Source: Mycolicibacterium moriokaense (GTDB lineage: Bacteria > Actinomycetota > Actinomycetes > Mycobacteriales > Mycobacteriaceae). Taken from it: 64,000 bases of DNA. Under the pieces are notes generated by a model that was given only the letters and a program-made list of their open reading frames with translations, was not told where the DNA came from and searched no databases. Position numbers and translations under genes: made by a program. Below, piece by piece: positions 33,153 to 41,554 of this stretch (positions are counted from its first letter, which is position 1; the number at the start of each line of letters is the position of its first letter). The DNA lies in assembly GCF_003201655.1 (NCBI RefSeq), contig NZ_QJJU01000006.1, positions 185,560 to 249,559 on the forward strand. The letters run 5' to 3'.

Positions 33153-33522
33153 CCAGTGCCGCATCGACAGTGTCGACGGTGGGCAGCGATCCGTGGGGGT
33201 CGCAGAGCCGCAGCAGTCGGGAGACCGCGGCCCCACGTACCACTACCCACCCGATTTCAGCATGGGCGCAGCGTACCGAGACTCTGTGTAGCGCCGAGAA
33301 ACCCTCGGTGCCAATGAATTTCAGACCGGTGAGATCCAAGATCAGCTTGCGGCAACGCGCTGTATTTCCGAGTGCATAGTCGGTCAGGGTGCTTGCATTC
33401 GTCGCGTCGATGTCACCGTATGCGCTGACAATGGCCACCGACGACATCGTCCATCGAGTGTCGAATCGCGCCGCATGACGCTTCGGGGGTGACAGAGGTC
33501 TGGTGGGAAGCGTGTCAGTCAT
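33121..33522 (-). CDS. STAS-domain protein (anti-anti-sigma factor-like)
   Basis: 133 residues, one STAS domain after a 25-residue leader: VAIVSAYGDIDATNASTLTDY, then RKLILDLTGLKFIGTEGFSAL. In anti-anti-sigma factors the phosphorylated Ser is in a DSSG motif; here the corresponding stretch is GTEG, so regulation by an anti-sigma kinase through that residue is uncertain (the Thr might serve). It is divergent from a GAF-ANTAR gene. The partner is unknown. Confidence 0.78.
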   Translation of the reverse strand: MTDTLPTRPLSPPKRHAARFDTRWTMSSVAIVSAYGDIDATNASTLTDYALGNTARCRKLILDLTGLKFIGTEGFSALHRVSVRCAHAEIGWVVVRGAAVSRLLRLCDPHGSLPTVDTVDAALANLQDHCAGV

Positions 33523-33744
33523 GGTGATCCCGGCGGGCAGACGATCACCGGCGTGTGGGGGCTCGGAGCCAGTGCTCCTTGGGTTCAGCGGCGGGCAGCC
33601 GAACCCATCCCGGACCAGCTGAGATTCTCAGCACCTACGACGCTACACCCGATTACTGTAGAAGCCATCTCGCGGCGAGTACGCCGTGAATACATGGCCG
33701 GTGGCCGCAATGTACGTCGGGCACCGGCGGGACGGTGAGCGCAG

Positions 33745-34548
33745 GTGTCGGCGATGGCGGAGTTGACCGCAGACGACGACAGATCGCCGACATCGCAGCA
33801 GATCAGTGCCGATGATGCCGACTTACAAGCCGGCATCGGCAACCTCGCGGGCCTGGTTGCGGGCAGTCTCGGGTTACCGGAGTTGCTGGCCGAGGTGGCC
33901 TCGTTCGCAGTGGGTGCGATACCGGGCGCCGATGGTGCAGGAGTGACGTTGTTGCGGCTCGATCGGGTGGACAACATGGTGGCGGCGTTGGCGTCGAGTG
34001 CTCCGTTTGTCGCCGAGATCGACGAAATACAGTACGTGACTCTCCATGAGGGGCCTTGCATCACCGCGGCGCTGGAACGTCGCACGGTGCGTTCAGGTTC
34101 GTTGGGTGGGGAGAAGATGTGGCCGCGGTTCGGTCCGCGCGTTGGCAGGTTAGGTGTGCACAGCGCCCTGTCGTTGCCACTGCTGCTGCCGGATCAGGTG
34201 GTCGGGGCGATCAATGTATACGCACACGGAAAAGACGTCTTCGATGAGCACGCGGCCGAACTCGGCGAATTGTTCGCCAAACCGGCGGCGGTCGCGGTGC
34301 ACAACGCGCAGATCCTCGCCGACGCGCTCTCACTCACCGTCCAGTTGCAGAAGGCGCTATCGACGCGCCCGGTGATCGATCAGGCGATCGGCCTCATCCG
34401 GGGACGTACCGGTCGCAGCGTCGAGGACGCGTTCACGCACCTGCGGGAGATGAGCCAAGCTGAGCACCGCAAGTTGGCTGATGTGGCTCAACAAATTGTC
34501 GACGAAGCCGTGCGCCGCGCAAGGGCCCGGCACAAACCGACCGAGTAG
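33745..34548 (+). CDS. GAF and ANTAR domain antiterminator-type regulator
   Basis: 267 residues. The GAF domain covers about 40-195 (ITAALERRTVRSGSLGGEKMWPRF, GVHSALSLPLLLPDQVVGAINVYAHG). The ANTAR RNA-binding domain covers about 205-260 (ALSTRPVIDQAIGLIRGRTGRSVEDAFTHLREMSQ), with the hallmark AIGLI. Such proteins bind tandem hairpins in nascent RNA and prevent termination after sensing a ligand. No partner hairpins were identified next to it. GTG 33745 or ATG 33754 could be the start. Confidence 0.87.
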   Translation: MSAMAELTADDDRSPTSQQISADDADLQAGIGNLAGLVAGSLGLPELLAEVASFAVGAIPGADGAGVTLLRLDRVDNMVAALASSAPFVAEIDEIQYVTLHEGPCITAALERRTVRSGSLGGEKMWPRFGPRVGRLGVHSALSLPLLLPDQVVGAINVYAHGKDVFDEHAAELGELFAKPAAVAVHNAQILADALSLTVQLQKALSTRPVIDQAIGLIRGRTGRSVEDAFTHLREMSQAEHRKLADVAQQIVDEAVRRARARHKPTE

Positions 34549-34568
34549 GTCCGCAGTGCGGAGAGCGT

Positions 34569-35408
34569 TCAGACGCCCGCGCGCCGCGGTTCAATCGCCG
34601 CACCGTTCGCGGGCTTACCGTTGGGTGCCACCTCGGTCACCGACGATCCGGATGGTTCCACCGGGGCCGGCGGGGGTGTGATCCCTTTCGCCGCAGCGGT
34701 TTCCCGGGTGAGGAAGCTGCTGATTTCACCGATCGCGCTCATCATCGGCGCAGGGAACACCACCGTGGTGTTCTTCTCCACTCCGAGTTCGGCCAGCGTC
34801 TGCAAATTTCGCAGTTGCAGGGCGAGCGGGTGCGCCATCATCGTGTCCGACGCATCCCCGAGGGCGGCGGCGGCCATCGATTCACCCTCGGCAGCAATGA
34901 TTTTGGCGCGTTTCTCGCGCTCGGCCTCGGCTTGCCGGGCCATCGCGCGTTTCATGCTGTCAGGCAATTGAATATCCTTCAGCTCGACGAGGTGCACTTC
35001 CACGCCCCACTCGAGGGTCGCCACATCGAGGATCTTCTGGATGTTCGCGTTGATGACGTCGGTTTCGGCGAGGGCGTCGTCCAGGGTGTGTTGACCGACC
35101 ACCTTGCGCGGCGTTGTCTGCGCGATCTGGTTGATGGCGGTGTCGACGTTCTCGATGGCGATCACCGATTTCACCGGGTCGACGACGCGAAAGTAGGCCA
35201 CTGCGGAAATGTCGACGCTGACGTTGTCGCGGGTGATGATGCCCTGCGACTGGATCGGCATCGTCACAATCCGCAGCGACACCCGCACCAACCGGTCGAT
35301 CACCGGGATGATCAGCGCCAGGCCGGGTTCCTTGACGCCCACCACCTTGCCGAGCCGGAACAACACACCCCTCTGGTATTGCGTCACGACCTTCACCGAC
35401 ATCGACAA
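34569..35408 (-). CDS. SPFH/Band 7 (slipin/stomatin-like) protein
   Basis: 279 residues from TTG 35408. The SPFH domain begins VVTQYQRGVLFRLGKVVGVKEPGLALIIPVIDR and continues through DISAVAYFRVVDPVKSV and IAQTTPRKVVGQHTLDDALAE. An Ala/Glu-rich coiled-coil (MARQAEAEREKRAKIIAAEGES) follows, then a Pro-rich tail. Slipins normally start with a membrane helix; here the hydrophobic stretch NLVVLAIVALIGLS is encoded just upstream in frame but has no ATG, GTG or TTG before it after the in-frame TAG. Either the start is non-standard or the anchor is lost. Membrane quality-control or scaffold role by family. Confidence 0.8.
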   Translation of the reverse strand: MSMSVKVVTQYQRGVLFRLGKVVGVKEPGLALIIPVIDRLVRVSLRIVTMPIQSQGIITRDNVSVDISAVAYFRVVDPVKSVIAIENVDTAINQIAQTTPRKVVGQHTLDDALAETDVINANIQKILDVATLEWGVEVHLVELKDIQLPDSMKRAMARQAEAEREKRAKIIAAEGESMAAAALGDASDTMMAHPLALQLRNLQTLAELGVEKNTTVVFPAPMMSAIGEISSFLTRETAAAKGITPPPAPVEPSGSSVTEVAPNGKPANGAAIEPRRAGV

Positions 35409-35482
35409 CCCGATCAGGGCGACGATGGCGAGTACTACGAGGTTCGGGGCGTGGTGGGCTGCGAATAGCTAGGTCGCAGCCG

Positions 35483-35842
35483 TCAACCAGCGCGCCGGGG
35501 CATTGCGGGTGGCCGCGCAGTTGCGCTTAGTTTGTCCGCGCTGTCCCTCAGCTCGTTGAGTTGGTCGCGGGAGGTGATTGCTTCGCTGCGATGGGCCGTC
35601 GCTTGCTCTTGCAGGCTGCACGCCCGGACCGTTTTGATGTCGATCTCGACCTGGGCTGCATGGGCCCTCGCATCGAACTCGTCGGCGAGCGCTTCTTGAT
35701 GCCGAAGTCGCAGCCCGTCCTCCTCGGCTTGATCGCGGATCGTCTCGCCCTTGTCGTTTCGGTGTTGGTTGCGTGTCTTGTACACCACGACGGCGAGCAC
35801 GCTTGTAAGCACAAGTGCCGCCATCACGGTGACGATAATCAA
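35483..35842 (-). CDS. Small single-pass membrane protein with coiled coil
   Basis: 119 residues. An N-terminal membrane helix (IIVTVMAALVLTSVLAVVVY) is followed by a basic stop-transfer (KTRNQHRNDKG) and a long charged helix (about 40-105) rich in Glu, Asp, Arg and Gln. I do not recognise the family. It is 74 bases upstream of the SPFH gene on the same strand, so the pair may work together at the membrane, as SPFH and NfeD-type partners do; it is not itself NfeD. Confidence 0.6.
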   Translation of the reverse strand: MIIVTVMAALVLTSVLAVVVYKTRNQHRNDKGETIRDQAEEDGLRLRHQEALADEFDARAHAAQVEIDIKTVRACSLQEQATAHRSEAITSRDQLNELRDSADKLSATARPPAMPRRAG

Positions 35843-35872
35843 AACTGTTGTGTTGGTACCGATATCGGCCCC

Positions 35873-36087
35873 TTAGATTAGTCGAGCTTGGGTGGAATTC
35901 GGCCGGATAAGTCCGAGCGACGCCACCGCGCTGATCGCGATCCCAAAGAGGAACAACGTGCCGGTCGACCCCGTGAGGTGATATCCGAACACGGAGAAAT
36001 CGGTCAGCGGGTGGCCCGCCCCAGCATTACTCAGCACGCCGACCCCGCGGCGGCGAGCAAAACAAGCAATCGCACGATGACAAGCAT
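35873..36087 (-). pseudogene. Frameshifted small membrane protein gene
   Basis: From ATG 36087 the frame reads a hydrophobic start (MLVIVRLLVLLAAAG) and then meets a stop. One frame over, from about 36046 to 35873, it continues as VGVLSNAGAGHPLTDFSVFG and TGSTGTLFLFGIAISAV, ending in TAA. Together these give a protein of about 71 residues of a two-helix family common in actinobacteria. The shift equals one missing base in the run CCCC (36043-36046, GGGG on the coding strand). It may be a true pseudogene or a sequencing error. Confidence 0.6.
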
Positions 36088-36148
36088 TCGATGCCTCTCA
36101 TCTGCTGGTCGGTCTCCAGTACACGCTAGTTTCGCGGGTGTGTCAACA

Positions 36149-36176
36149 TTGTAGACGCTTGGCGTTAACATACGAT
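36149..36176 (+). promoter_or_regulatory. Putative promoter of the TetR-family gene
   Basis: TTGTAG (36149-36154) and TACGAT (36171-36176) are 16 bases apart; the leader would be about 36 bases. Imperfect inverted repeats surround it (TGTCAAC...GTTAACA and ACATTGTA...TACGATGT), which would suit autoregulation by the TetR protein. Confidence 0.45.
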
Positions 36177-36217
36177 GTATCTCCTCTGACGTCAGCCGAA
36201 CGAAAGTACTGCCCGCG

Positions 36218-36943
36218 ATGACGAAACAACGGACCGCCGGACCTCAGCAGTCCACCGCGTCGACGGCGCACGACGACGGCCAGGTCAGCAGGTCGGTGAT
36301 CCTGCAATCCGCATTGAGGATCGTCGACCGCGACGGTGTCGACGGCTTCTCCATGCGCCGGCTCAGCAACGAGGTGGGCAGGGATCCCACGGTGATCTAT
36401 CGGCACGTCCCGAACAAGGCGGCACTGCTCGACGGTGTCGCCGAGATGGTGCTCGGACAACTACGGGTGGACACCGCAGATCCGGACTGGACGGGTCAGC
36501 TCCGGGCTGTGGCCCACGACTTCCGGCGGCTCGCACTCGAACACCCAAACGTGGTGCCGCTGTTGGTGACTCGACCGCTTGCTACGCCATTGGGCCAGCG
36601 GCCGCTAGGGATGTTGCGGCCGCTGGAGGACGTACTCGCGCTGCTCACCGCCGCCGGTTTCAGCGGGCCAGATGCCCTGCACATCTATCGGGTGCTCTTC
36701 GGGTACCTGCATGGCCACATCCTCAACGAGTTGCAGGAAGTCGTCGAGCGACCCGAGGAGACCGATGATGTCTTGCGCCTTGGCCTGCACAGGCTCACGG
36801 TGACCGAGTTCCCTCAGGTGCGCGCGCTGGCATCGGCTCTGGCCAACTACGACGGCGCCAGCGAGCTCGACCGCGGGCTTGATCTGCTGCTCCTGGGTCT
36901 GACCTCCACGCTGACACCAGCGGGCGGTCGTTCTCGATCGTGA
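36218..36943 (+). CDS. TetR/AcrR-family transcriptional regulator
   Basis: 241 residues. The N-terminal helix-turn-helix is clear: SVILQSALRIVDRDGVDGFSMRRLSNEVGRDPTVIYRHVPNKAALLDGVAEMVL. The C-terminal part (about 95-235) is all-helical, like the TetR_C class that binds small ligands. It is flanked by the frameshifted gene on the opposite strand, so its target may be that divergent unit or its own promoter. Ligand unknown. Confidence 0.87.
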   Translation: MTKQRTAGPQQSTASTAHDDGQVSRSVILQSALRIVDRDGVDGFSMRRLSNEVGRDPTVIYRHVPNKAALLDGVAEMVLGQLRVDTADPDWTGQLRAVAHDFRRLALEHPNVVPLLVTRPLATPLGQRPLGMLRPLEDVLALLTAAGFSGPDALHIYRVLFGYLHGHILNELQEVVERPEETDDVLRLGLHRLTVTEFPQVRALASALANYDGASELDRGLDLLLLGLTSTLTPAGGRSRS

Positions 36944-37055
36944 TGCCCGAGTAGGCTATCGAGTATCGGCGGTACTTCGTCATATGACCGTTCAAGGTTG
37001 TGTCATCGTCGATTCGTAGGATCTGGCCGGTTCACGGTCGAGACAGGAGCGTCAC

Positions 37056-37496
37056 ATGACGCTAATCGAAGATCGCATCGACGTCGGGCATCCCAATTCG
37101 CCGCCGGAACACACGCCGCGATTGCGCTTGAAGCCCAAGGCTCCTCAGAGCGGGTACGTCGACGGGGCATGGTGGCCACGCAGTGACGACCTCGCCGCGG
37201 AGCTACCAGACCTATTGGCGGTGTTGTCTGTTCGGCTCGACCGCATCGACCGCGTGCTGTACAAACTCGATGAATGGGCGAAGGTCCCACGGAAACTCGC
37301 GACAGGCGGGCGGCTGGTTCGGCTCGACGGCTACCGACATCAGCCATCAAGCACCATCGAAGTTCTCGGGGTCAACCGCAACAGGATTGCCTTGCTGGTG
37401 GTACCTCCGTACACCGAACCGGACCACGCGCACGTCACCCTGATGGCCGCCGCCGCACCGGGCAACGATTCAACTGTTGACAGCCTTCTCGACTAG
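37056..37496 (+). CDS. DUF5994 family protein (copy 2)
   Basis: 146 residues. The family signature YVDGAWWPRSDDLAAELPDLLAVL is shared with the protein at 23388-23879 (DGAWWPHSVSIARELPDLIEAL), followed by a strand-rich middle and a C-terminal hydrophobic helix (AHVTLMAAAAPG). AGGAG precedes the ATG. No function is known. Its stop overlaps the end of the convergent Ddn-like gene by four bases. Confidence 0.75.
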   Translation: MTLIEDRIDVGHPNSPPEHTPRLRLKPKAPQSGYVDGAWWPRSDDLAAELPDLLAVLSVRLDRIDRVLYKLDEWAKVPRKLATGGRLVRLDGYRHQPSSTIEVLGVNRNRIALLVVPPYTEPDHAHVTLMAAAAPGNDSTVDSLLD

Positions 37497-37975
37497 GCCG
37501 GCGTTAGTTTGACCGCCACGATGCCTTCGCGTTCGGCAGCCTCCTTGAACTCCTCGACGGTGGGGATTCGCGGCTCGCGGAACGCCAACCCCATCATCCG
37601 CTGCGCCTGCTTGACGCCATAGCCCTCGGCAAGGCGGTGGGACAGATCGGAGACGACCGCGGAGTCCACGATGAGTTCACCGTTCATCTTGGTGGTCTTG
37701 CCGTTGTGGTGCACCTCGGCTGCGCGGCCGCCGCGGAAGTTCTTCGTCCAGGCCGCGCCTGCCAGGGCGTAGAGCTGGTTGTCGATGAGGTGCGCGCTCA
37801 CGGGGATCGAGTACTGCTTTCCCGACTTGCGTCCGGTGAAGCTGAGCACCATGAGCTGCTTGCCCATGGGGCCGGCGAGCGGAGTGCGCAGTACGAACTT
37901 CAGGGCCGGGTTGACGATGCGGAGGAGGCCCTCGGGCGGATGCGAAACGTAGACCGCGTGGGACTGTTCTGTCAT
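37493..37975 (-). CDS. Deazaflavin (F420)-dependent nitroreductase-like (Ddn/FDOR) protein
   Basis: 160 residues of the split-barrel FDOR family: GPMGKQLMVLSFTGRKSGKQYSIPVSAHLIDNQLYALA is the cofactor-phosphate-binding region (GRKSGK), then AAWTKNFRGGRAAEVHHNGKTTKMNGELI. The length fits small Ddn-type proteins. ATG 37975 has GAAGG upstream; the frame continues further upstream but without homology. It would use F420H2 or bind flavin/heme. The HHNG loop is unusual. Substrate unknown. Confidence 0.8.
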   Translation of the reverse strand: MTEQSHAVYVSHPPEGLLRIVNPALKFVLRTPLAGPMGKQLMVLSFTGRKSGKQYSIPVSAHLIDNQLYALAGAAWTKNFRGGRAAEVHHNGKTTKMNGELIVDSAVVSDLSHRLAEGYGVKQAQRMMGLAFREPRIPTVEEFKEAAEREGIVAVKLTPA

Positions 37976-38091
37976 GCCTTCACCGTAGGGCCAATCACCC
38001 GACCTGACCAGCGCGAGGACGTCATTGGCAAAGTGTTGTACTTTCAATCGACACACGATGCGGGGGCAGCCGCGTCTGAGGAGTAAACACG

Positions 38092-39894
38092 GTGGATGCG
38101 ACACCCTTCGGTCACTATCAGCTACAGGAGCTGATCGGCCGTGGCGGAATGGGCGAGGTCTACCGGGCCTACGACACCAAGACCGACCGCGTCGTCGCGC
38201 TAAAGCTCCTACCACCGCATATGGCGGTCGACGAGGTGTTTCAGCAGCGCTTCCGGCGGGAGTCGCAGGCCGCGGCTGGGCTGAACGACCCGCATGTGGT
38301 GCCGATCCACGGTTTCGGAGAGATCGACGGCCGGCTGTACCTGGATATGCGGGTGATCGAGGGCAGCAACCTGGGGACGATCCTCGAGGAAAGCGAGACG
38401 CCGCTCGAACCGGCCTTCGCGGTGAACATGGTCGAGCAGGTTGCGACGGCACTGGACGCCGCGCACGAGGCGGGGCTGATTCACCGGGACGTCAAGCCGT
38501 CGAACATCTTGATCACTCCGCGTGAGTTCGTGTACCTGATCGACTTCGGTTTGGCCCGCACGGCCGGTGACAAGGGCTTGACGACGGCGGGCAGCACGCT
38601 GGGAACGATGTCGTACATGGCCCCGGAGCGGTTCGAGGCGGGGCAGGTCGATCCGCGCTCGGACATCTACGCGCTGACGTGTGTGCTCTACGAATGCATC
38701 ACGGGCGAGAGGCCGTATCCGGCGGACAGTCTCGAGCAGCAGATCGCCGGACACATGACGGCGCCGGTGCCGCGGCCGTCGGCGATCAATCCGAGCCTGA
38801 GGGCGTTCGACGAGGTGATCGCCAAGGGCATGGCCAAGAAGCCGGCGCGGCGGTACCAGACGGCGGGCGAGTTGGCCGTCGCGGCGCGGCGGGCGGCGGA
38901 TACGCCGGTGCGCACGACGGGTCGCAGTGGGAGACATTCGGTGAAGCGGGCGCAGCCTCGGCTGCGGGTGTCGCGGCGGGTGATGGCGATCGCGGGCGTC
39001 GCGGTGTTGGTGGTCGCGGCGGGCTTGGTCGGTGCCTGGCAGTTGTGGGGTGGGCACAAGCGTGGGGATACGCGGCCTGCGAGTGTCGCGGAGAGTTCGT
39101 CGACGGCGACGCCTGCGCCCGGTGCGGTGGAGTCGATCGCGTCGACAGTGCCTGCCGAGATCCGGTCGACGGGCCGGTTGGTCATCGGAGTCAATACGCC
39201 TTATCCGCCAAACGAATTCAAGGACACGTCGGGTCAGATCGTTGGCTTCGATGTGGATCTCATGAACGCGGTTGCGCGGACGCTCGGGTTGGTGCCGGAG
39301 TACCGGGAGACGGCGTTCGAGGCGATCATTCCGTCGGTGCGGGCGGGGGACTTCAACCTCGGGATGTCGTCGTTCACCGATACGAAGGACCGGCAGGGGT
39401 CGGCGGACTTCGTGACGTACTTCCAGGCCGGGTTCCTGTGGGCGCAGAAGGCGGGGGCCGGGATCGATCCGAACAACGCGTGCGGGCTTCGGGTCGGGGT
39501 GCAGTACGCCGCGCTTCAGGAGACGGAAGAGATCCCGGCGAAGAGCAAGGCGTGTGAAGACGCCGGCAAACCCAAAATCAACAAGGTGGTCTTCGTCAGC
39601 CAGGACGACCTGAACGCGGCGTTGGTCAACGGAGAAGTGGATGCGATGTCGGCGGATTCACCGGCGACGGGGTTCGCGATCAAGACGTCCGGCGGGGTGC
39701 TGGCGCCTGCGGGGGAGATCTTCGATACCGCGCCGTACGGGTGGCCGGTGGCCAAGGGGTCGAAGCTGGCGGAGTCGCTGCGGCTGGCGATGGAACACCT
39801 GATTCAGACGGGGGAGTACCGGACCATCGCCACGATGTGGGGCGTCGAGAAGGGAATGATCACCGGCCCTGTGGTCAACGGCGCGATCAGATAG
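38092..39894 (+). CDS. Receptor Ser/Thr protein kinase with extracellular amino-acid-binding (SBP_bac_3) domain
   Basis: 600 residues. The kinase domain (about 9-270) has GRGGMGEV, Lys38 (VALKLL), HRD at 131-133, DFG at 151-153 and APE at 177-179. One membrane helix (about 298-318, VMAIAGVAVLVVAAGLVGAW) leads to an outer domain at about 355-590 that is a complete family 3 solute-binding protein: GRLVIGVNTPYPPNEFKDTSGQ, IVGFDVDLMNAVARTLG, AIIPSVRAGDFNLGMSSFTDTKDRQ, NGEVDAMSADSPATGF. These bind polar amino acids in ABC transport; here the domain should serve as a sensor that drives the kinase. GTG 38092 aligns with kinase N termini. It stands alone. Ligand unknown. Confidence 0.93.
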   Translation: MDATPFGHYQLQELIGRGGMGEVYRAYDTKTDRVVALKLLPPHMAVDEVFQQRFRRESQAAAGLNDPHVVPIHGFGEIDGRLYLDMRVIEGSNLGTILEESETPLEPAFAVNMVEQVATALDAAHEAGLIHRDVKPSNILITPREFVYLIDFGLARTAGDKGLTTAGSTLGTMSYMAPERFEAGQVDPRSDIYALTCVLYECITGERPYPADSLEQQIAGHMTAPVPRPSAINPSLRAFDEVIAKGMAKKPARRYQTAGELAVAARRAADTPVRTTGRSGRHSVKRAQPRLRVSRRVMAIAGVAVLVVAAGLVGAWQLWGGHKRGDTRPASVAESSSTATPAPGAVESIASTVPAEIRSTGRLVIGVNTPYPPNEFKDTSGQIVGFDVDLMNAVARTLGLVPEYRETAFEAIIPSVRAGDFNLGMSSFTDTKDRQGSADFVTYFQAGFLWAQKAGAGIDPNNACGLRVGVQYAALQETEEIPAKSKACEDAGKPKINKVVFVSQDDLNAALVNGEVDAMSADSPATGFAIKTSGGVLAPAGEIFDTAPYGWPVAKGSKLAESLRLAMEHLIQTGEYRTIATMWGVEKGMITGPVVNGAIR

Positions 39895-39995
39895 TTTCGC
39901 GTCGGCTGCTCGGCGATCAGAACCAATGTCGATGCTTGAAATGCACTATCACCGGCGATATCACTTTCTGAAGGACAGCATCCCCTGGGCCCGAG

Positions 39996-40340
39996 TCACC
40001 AGTCGGCGGCGGGTCGCGGCCGGGCGAGCTTCTGCACCACCCACTGGTTCAGCGAGACGCGTTGCTCGGCGGCCTCGATCGTGAGGTTTGCGTGCATCTC
40101 GCGGGACGTGCGGACCATGAACCGTCCGCTGTAATTCTGCTCGGTCAACGGCTTGGGCGGCTCGCCTCCGAAAACCTCGTCCATTTCACGAAGATGTTGA
40201 CTGACCGCCGTCTCGATCTTGGCGAGCGCCTGCTGCGCAGTCGGAGCCGACTCGAACAGCCCATGGACTTCGACGCACCGGCCCACATACTGGTCGTAGT
40301 TGGTCGACCACTCGACGCGGTAGGTGTAGTGGTAGTCCAT
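39996..40340 (-). CDS. HicB-like protein with C-terminal ribbon-helix-helix (orphan)
   Basis: 114 residues. The N-terminal half is a HicB-type degenerate RNase fold (YRVEWSTNYDQYVGRCVEVHGLFESAPTAQQALAKIE). The C-terminal half has a HicB/Arc-type RHH DNA-binding end (SGRFMVRTSREMHANLTIEAAEQRVSLNQWVVQKL). No hicA toxin gene is adjacent, so it is probably an orphan regulator or antitoxin remnant. The ATG is at 40340, 82 bases upstream of the divergent acyl-CoA dehydrogenase start; regulation of that operon is possible but unproven. Confidence 0.75.
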   Translation of the reverse strand: MDYHYTYRVEWSTNYDQYVGRCVEVHGLFESAPTAQQALAKIETAVSQHLREMDEVFGGEPPKPLTEQNYSGRFMVRTSREMHANLTIEAAEQRVSLNQWVVQKLARPRPAADW

Positions 40341-40422
40341 CGCAAAACGCTAACCCGCGCGGTACCACCCCCGAGACGGCAATTCAGCGGCCGAGTAGAC
40401 ACCTTCTCGATAATGTCGCCTT

Positions 40423-41550
40423 GTGGACTTCGAGCTTGATGACGCGCAGCGCGCGTGGGTCGCCGAAGTACGGCAGTTCCTCGACGAAAATGTCACCGCC
40501 GCGCTGAGGGCCGAGATGGCCGACCACGGCCTCGAATACCAGGGCGGTGAGCTGACCGCATTCCGTCGCAAGATCGGCGAGAAGGGCTGGTTCGGGCTGA
40601 ACTGGCCGAAGGAGTACGGCGGACTTGGCCTGACGCCCACCCACCAGCACCTGCTGATGACCGAGTTCGAGTACGCCCGCGTGCCAGGCCCGGATCTCAC
40701 CGTCACCTCGGTCGCGCCGATGATCATGCGGCACGGCACCGAGCAGAACAAGAAGGAATTCCTGCCGGGAATCGCGAGGGGCGAAATCGTCTTCGCGCTC
40801 GGTTACTCCGAGCCCAACGCAGGTACCGACCTGGCCAGCCTGCGCACAGGCGCTGTCCGCGACGGCGACGAGTGGGTGATCAACGGGTCCAAGATCTGGA
40901 ACAGCGGGGCACAGCGCTCGACCCACGAGTGGCTGTGTGTGCGTACCGATCCCGACGCGCCGCGGCATCGCGGGATATCGGTGATCATGGTGCCCGTCGA
41001 CAGTCCCGGTGTGGAGATCCACCCGCTGATTGCGTGGTCCGGATACCGCACCAACGAAACCTTCTTCCGCGACGTGCGCGTGCCGGTCACCAACCTGGTC
41101 GGCGAACTCAACATGGGGTGGACCTACATCACCGGTGCGCTGGACCTCGAGCGCGGCGCGCTGACCAACGCGGGCGATCTGCGTCGCGCGCTCGACGATC
41201 TGATAGCGCTGGCGGGGAACCCCGATCCGGCGTTTCGCCGCCGCCTCGCCCAGGCAGAAGCCGACGTGGAAGTCGCCAAGCTGATGGGCTACGAAGCCGC
41301 ATCGATGCTCGACAGCGGTCGCATCCCCACGGTGGAGGTCAGTGTCGAGAAGATCTTCACCAGCGAATTGCGCCAGCGGATCGCCGATCTCGCGATCGAT
41401 GTGCTTGGGCCGGACGGACTGATCGTCGGTGGGTTCTTCGAGCGGCTCTACCGCGTGTCGCCGCTGATGCGTTTCGGAGGCGGCACGAACGAGGTGTTGC
41501 GGGACGTGATCGCCCAGCGCGGTCGCCGGATGCCATCGTACGGGCGGTGA
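40423..41550 (+). CDS. Acyl-CoA dehydrogenase (FadE, ChsE-like subunit 1)
   Basis: 375 residues with the full ACAD plan: N-terminal helices, the FAD/substrate motif FALGYSEPNAGTDLASLRT, WVINGSKIWNSGAQ, and the C-terminal FGGGTNEVLRDVIAQRG. It is the first gene of a seven-gene coupled operon. The next gene encodes a shorter ACAD, and paired ACADs of this kind (FadE28/29, FadE26/27) form heterotetramers that desaturate steroid side-chain CoA esters. GTG 40423 is the start. The heteromeric partnership is inferred from context. Confidence 0.9.
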   Translation: MDFELDDAQRAWVAEVRQFLDENVTAALRAEMADHGLEYQGGELTAFRRKIGEKGWFGLNWPKEYGGLGLTPTHQHLLMTEFEYARVPGPDLTVTSVAPMIMRHGTEQNKKEFLPGIARGEIVFALGYSEPNAGTDLASLRTGAVRDGDEWVINGSKIWNSGAQRSTHEWLCVRTDPDAPRHRGISVIMVPVDSPGVEIHPLIAWSGYRTNETFFRDVRVPVTNLVGELNMGWTYITGALDLERGALTNAGDLRRALDDLIALAGNPDPAFRRRLAQAEADVEVAKLMGYEAASMLDSGRIPTVEVSVEKIFTSELRQRIADLAIDVLGPDGLIVGGFFERLYRVSPLMRFGGGTNEVLRDVIAQRGRRMPSYGR

Positions 41551-41554
41551 CGGC

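Noticed and set aside
40341..40422. Search for a KstR-type palindrome (TnnAACnnGTTnnA) before the FadE operon and before the CYP125-like gene
   Set aside because: No convincing match was seen by eye in this gap or at 48012-48051; a profile search would be needed to exclude it.
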